Shown here: positions 5,135 to 5,592 of the stretch, piece by piece
Layout of the letters: each line of letters opens with the position of its first letter
Position numbering within the stretch: position 1 is the stretch's first letter
Assembly: GCA_029288195.1 (NCBI GenBank)
Contig: JARFPR010000454.1
Span: 1-5,592 of the forward strand
From: Gammaproteobacteria bacterium
GTDB lineage: Bacteria > Pseudomonadota > Gammaproteobacteria > GCA-001735895
Length of the DNA stretch: 5,592 bases
Direction of reading: 5' to 3'
Position numbers and translations under genes: made by a program
Notes under the pieces: model-generated
Databases searched by the model: none
Told to the model about the DNA's origin: nothing
The model's input: only the letters and a program-made list of their open reading frames with translations

Positions 5135-5592
5135 ACATCGCCTCGCAATATTGCTGGGATGTGCCTTGTTTATCTGCACCTCTGCCACCTCCGCAGCAGT
5201 GGATACAGTATGTAAAAAGATCTCCGATAAACTGGCCAGCGTGAGTTATAAGGAATGCTCAATTCTCGAGATGACAACGAGCGGCCACAGTTCGGTGAAT
5301 GGTGTACCGCTGCTGATCAAAGAATACCCACCGTTAAAGCAACGTAAATCCAGGGGGCGCATTCTACTCGTTGGCGGCACCCACGGAGATGAACTCGCCG
5401 CGATCAGCATCGTTTTTAAATGGATGCATATTCTGCAGAAGCATCACTCGGGGTTGTTTCACTGGCGCATCAATCCGCTGATGAACCCCGACGGCGCATT
5501 GCGACCGAAGCACCAGCGCACCAATGCAAACGGGGTAGATTTAAATCGAAACTTCTCTACTCCAGATAGTCATGGTGGAGCCGCACTCGAAT
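5127..5592 (+). CDS. Exported M14 family zinc carboxypeptidase / murein peptide amidase-like, partial
   Basis: The first 155 codons of an M14 metallopeptidase are present; the right edge cuts the gene. The motif GGTHGDELAA supplies the zinc ligands H86 and E89, and NPDG (120-123) followed by RTNANGVDLNRNF (131-143) is the M14 substrate-binding block, with N140-R141 in the expected places. The third zinc histidine and the catalytic glutamate lie past the window. The family includes MpaA, which cuts the gamma-D-Glu-diaminopimelate bond of murein tripeptide. Unlike cytoplasmic MpaA, this protein starts with a hydrophobic segment (about 6-24) that looks like a Sec signal ending near TSAA. LLGC at 9-12 is a less likely lipobox, as it is too close to the N-terminus. 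The ATG lies inside the end of the M48 gene, without a good Shine-Dalgarno, so coupled translation is probable. Exact substrate uncertain. Confidence 0.88.
   Translation, partial: MTKHRLAILLGCALFICTSATSAAVDTVCKKISDKLASVSYKECSILEMTTSGHSSVNGVPLLIKEYPPLKQRKSRGRILLVGGTHGDELAAISIVFKWMHILQKHHSGLFHWRINPLMNPDGALRPKHQRTNANGVDLNRNFSTPDSHGGAALE

Noticed and set aside
4904..5188. Minus-strand open frame opposite the M48/M14 junction
   Set aside because: Antisense to two genes with clear catalytic motifs; no independent support.
1..5592. CRISPR array, transposon ends, tRNA or phage attachment site
   Set aside because: No spaced direct repeats, transposase motif, cloverleaf or flanking duplication was seen.

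Overview
The window looks like chromosomal DNA from a gammaproteobacterium. RNase PH, RdgB, HemW and YicC all read as close relatives of the enterobacterial or pseudomonad proteins, and yicC is divergent from rph as in E. coli. Genus cannot be set from the sequence. One coding stretch I counted (1201-1260) is about 57% G+C, while the intergenic block 2989-3361 is much richer in A+T. I see no insertion sequence, tRNA, rRNA, CRISPR array or phage gene.

Layout. Positions 1-340 hold the N-terminal part of a yicC-type endoribonuclease gene on the minus strand, cut by the window edge. A 146-bp divergent control region (341-486) separates it from a compact plus-strand operon: rph (RNase PH), rdgB (house-cleaning XTP/dITP pyrophosphatase) and hemW (radical-SAM heme chaperone). 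Each junction overlaps (4 bp, then 8 bp), so translational coupling is likely. In E. coli rph is followed by pyrE; here rdgB-hemW takes that place.

Positions 2989-3361 are a 373-bp gene-free, A+T-rich block and the most notable part of the window. It holds three perfect DnaA boxes within 35 bp (two direct, one inverted), a perfect match to the IHF consensus about 85 bp upstream, an 80% A+T stretch between them, a 13-bp dyad and several promoter-like elements. This resembles a replication origin or a DnaA-control locus of the datA/DARS kind. Which of these it is cannot be decided from this window.

Positions 3362-3604 encode a type B (cysteine-free, zinc-independent) ribosomal protein L31, closed by a strong intrinsic terminator (3623-3650). 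A second transcription unit then starts: a 481-residue M48 zinc metalloprotease lipoprotein (3689-5134), overlapped by 8 bp by an exported M14 zinc carboxypeptidase or murein-peptide-amidase-like gene (5127 to the right edge, partial). This pair looks like a cell-envelope hydrolase operon. The rest of the window is housekeeping RNA, nucleotide and heme metabolism.

I found no clearly new multi-gene system. The best candidates for follow-up are the DnaA/IHF region, the overlapping M48-M14 pair, and the possibly leaderless start of the M48 gene.
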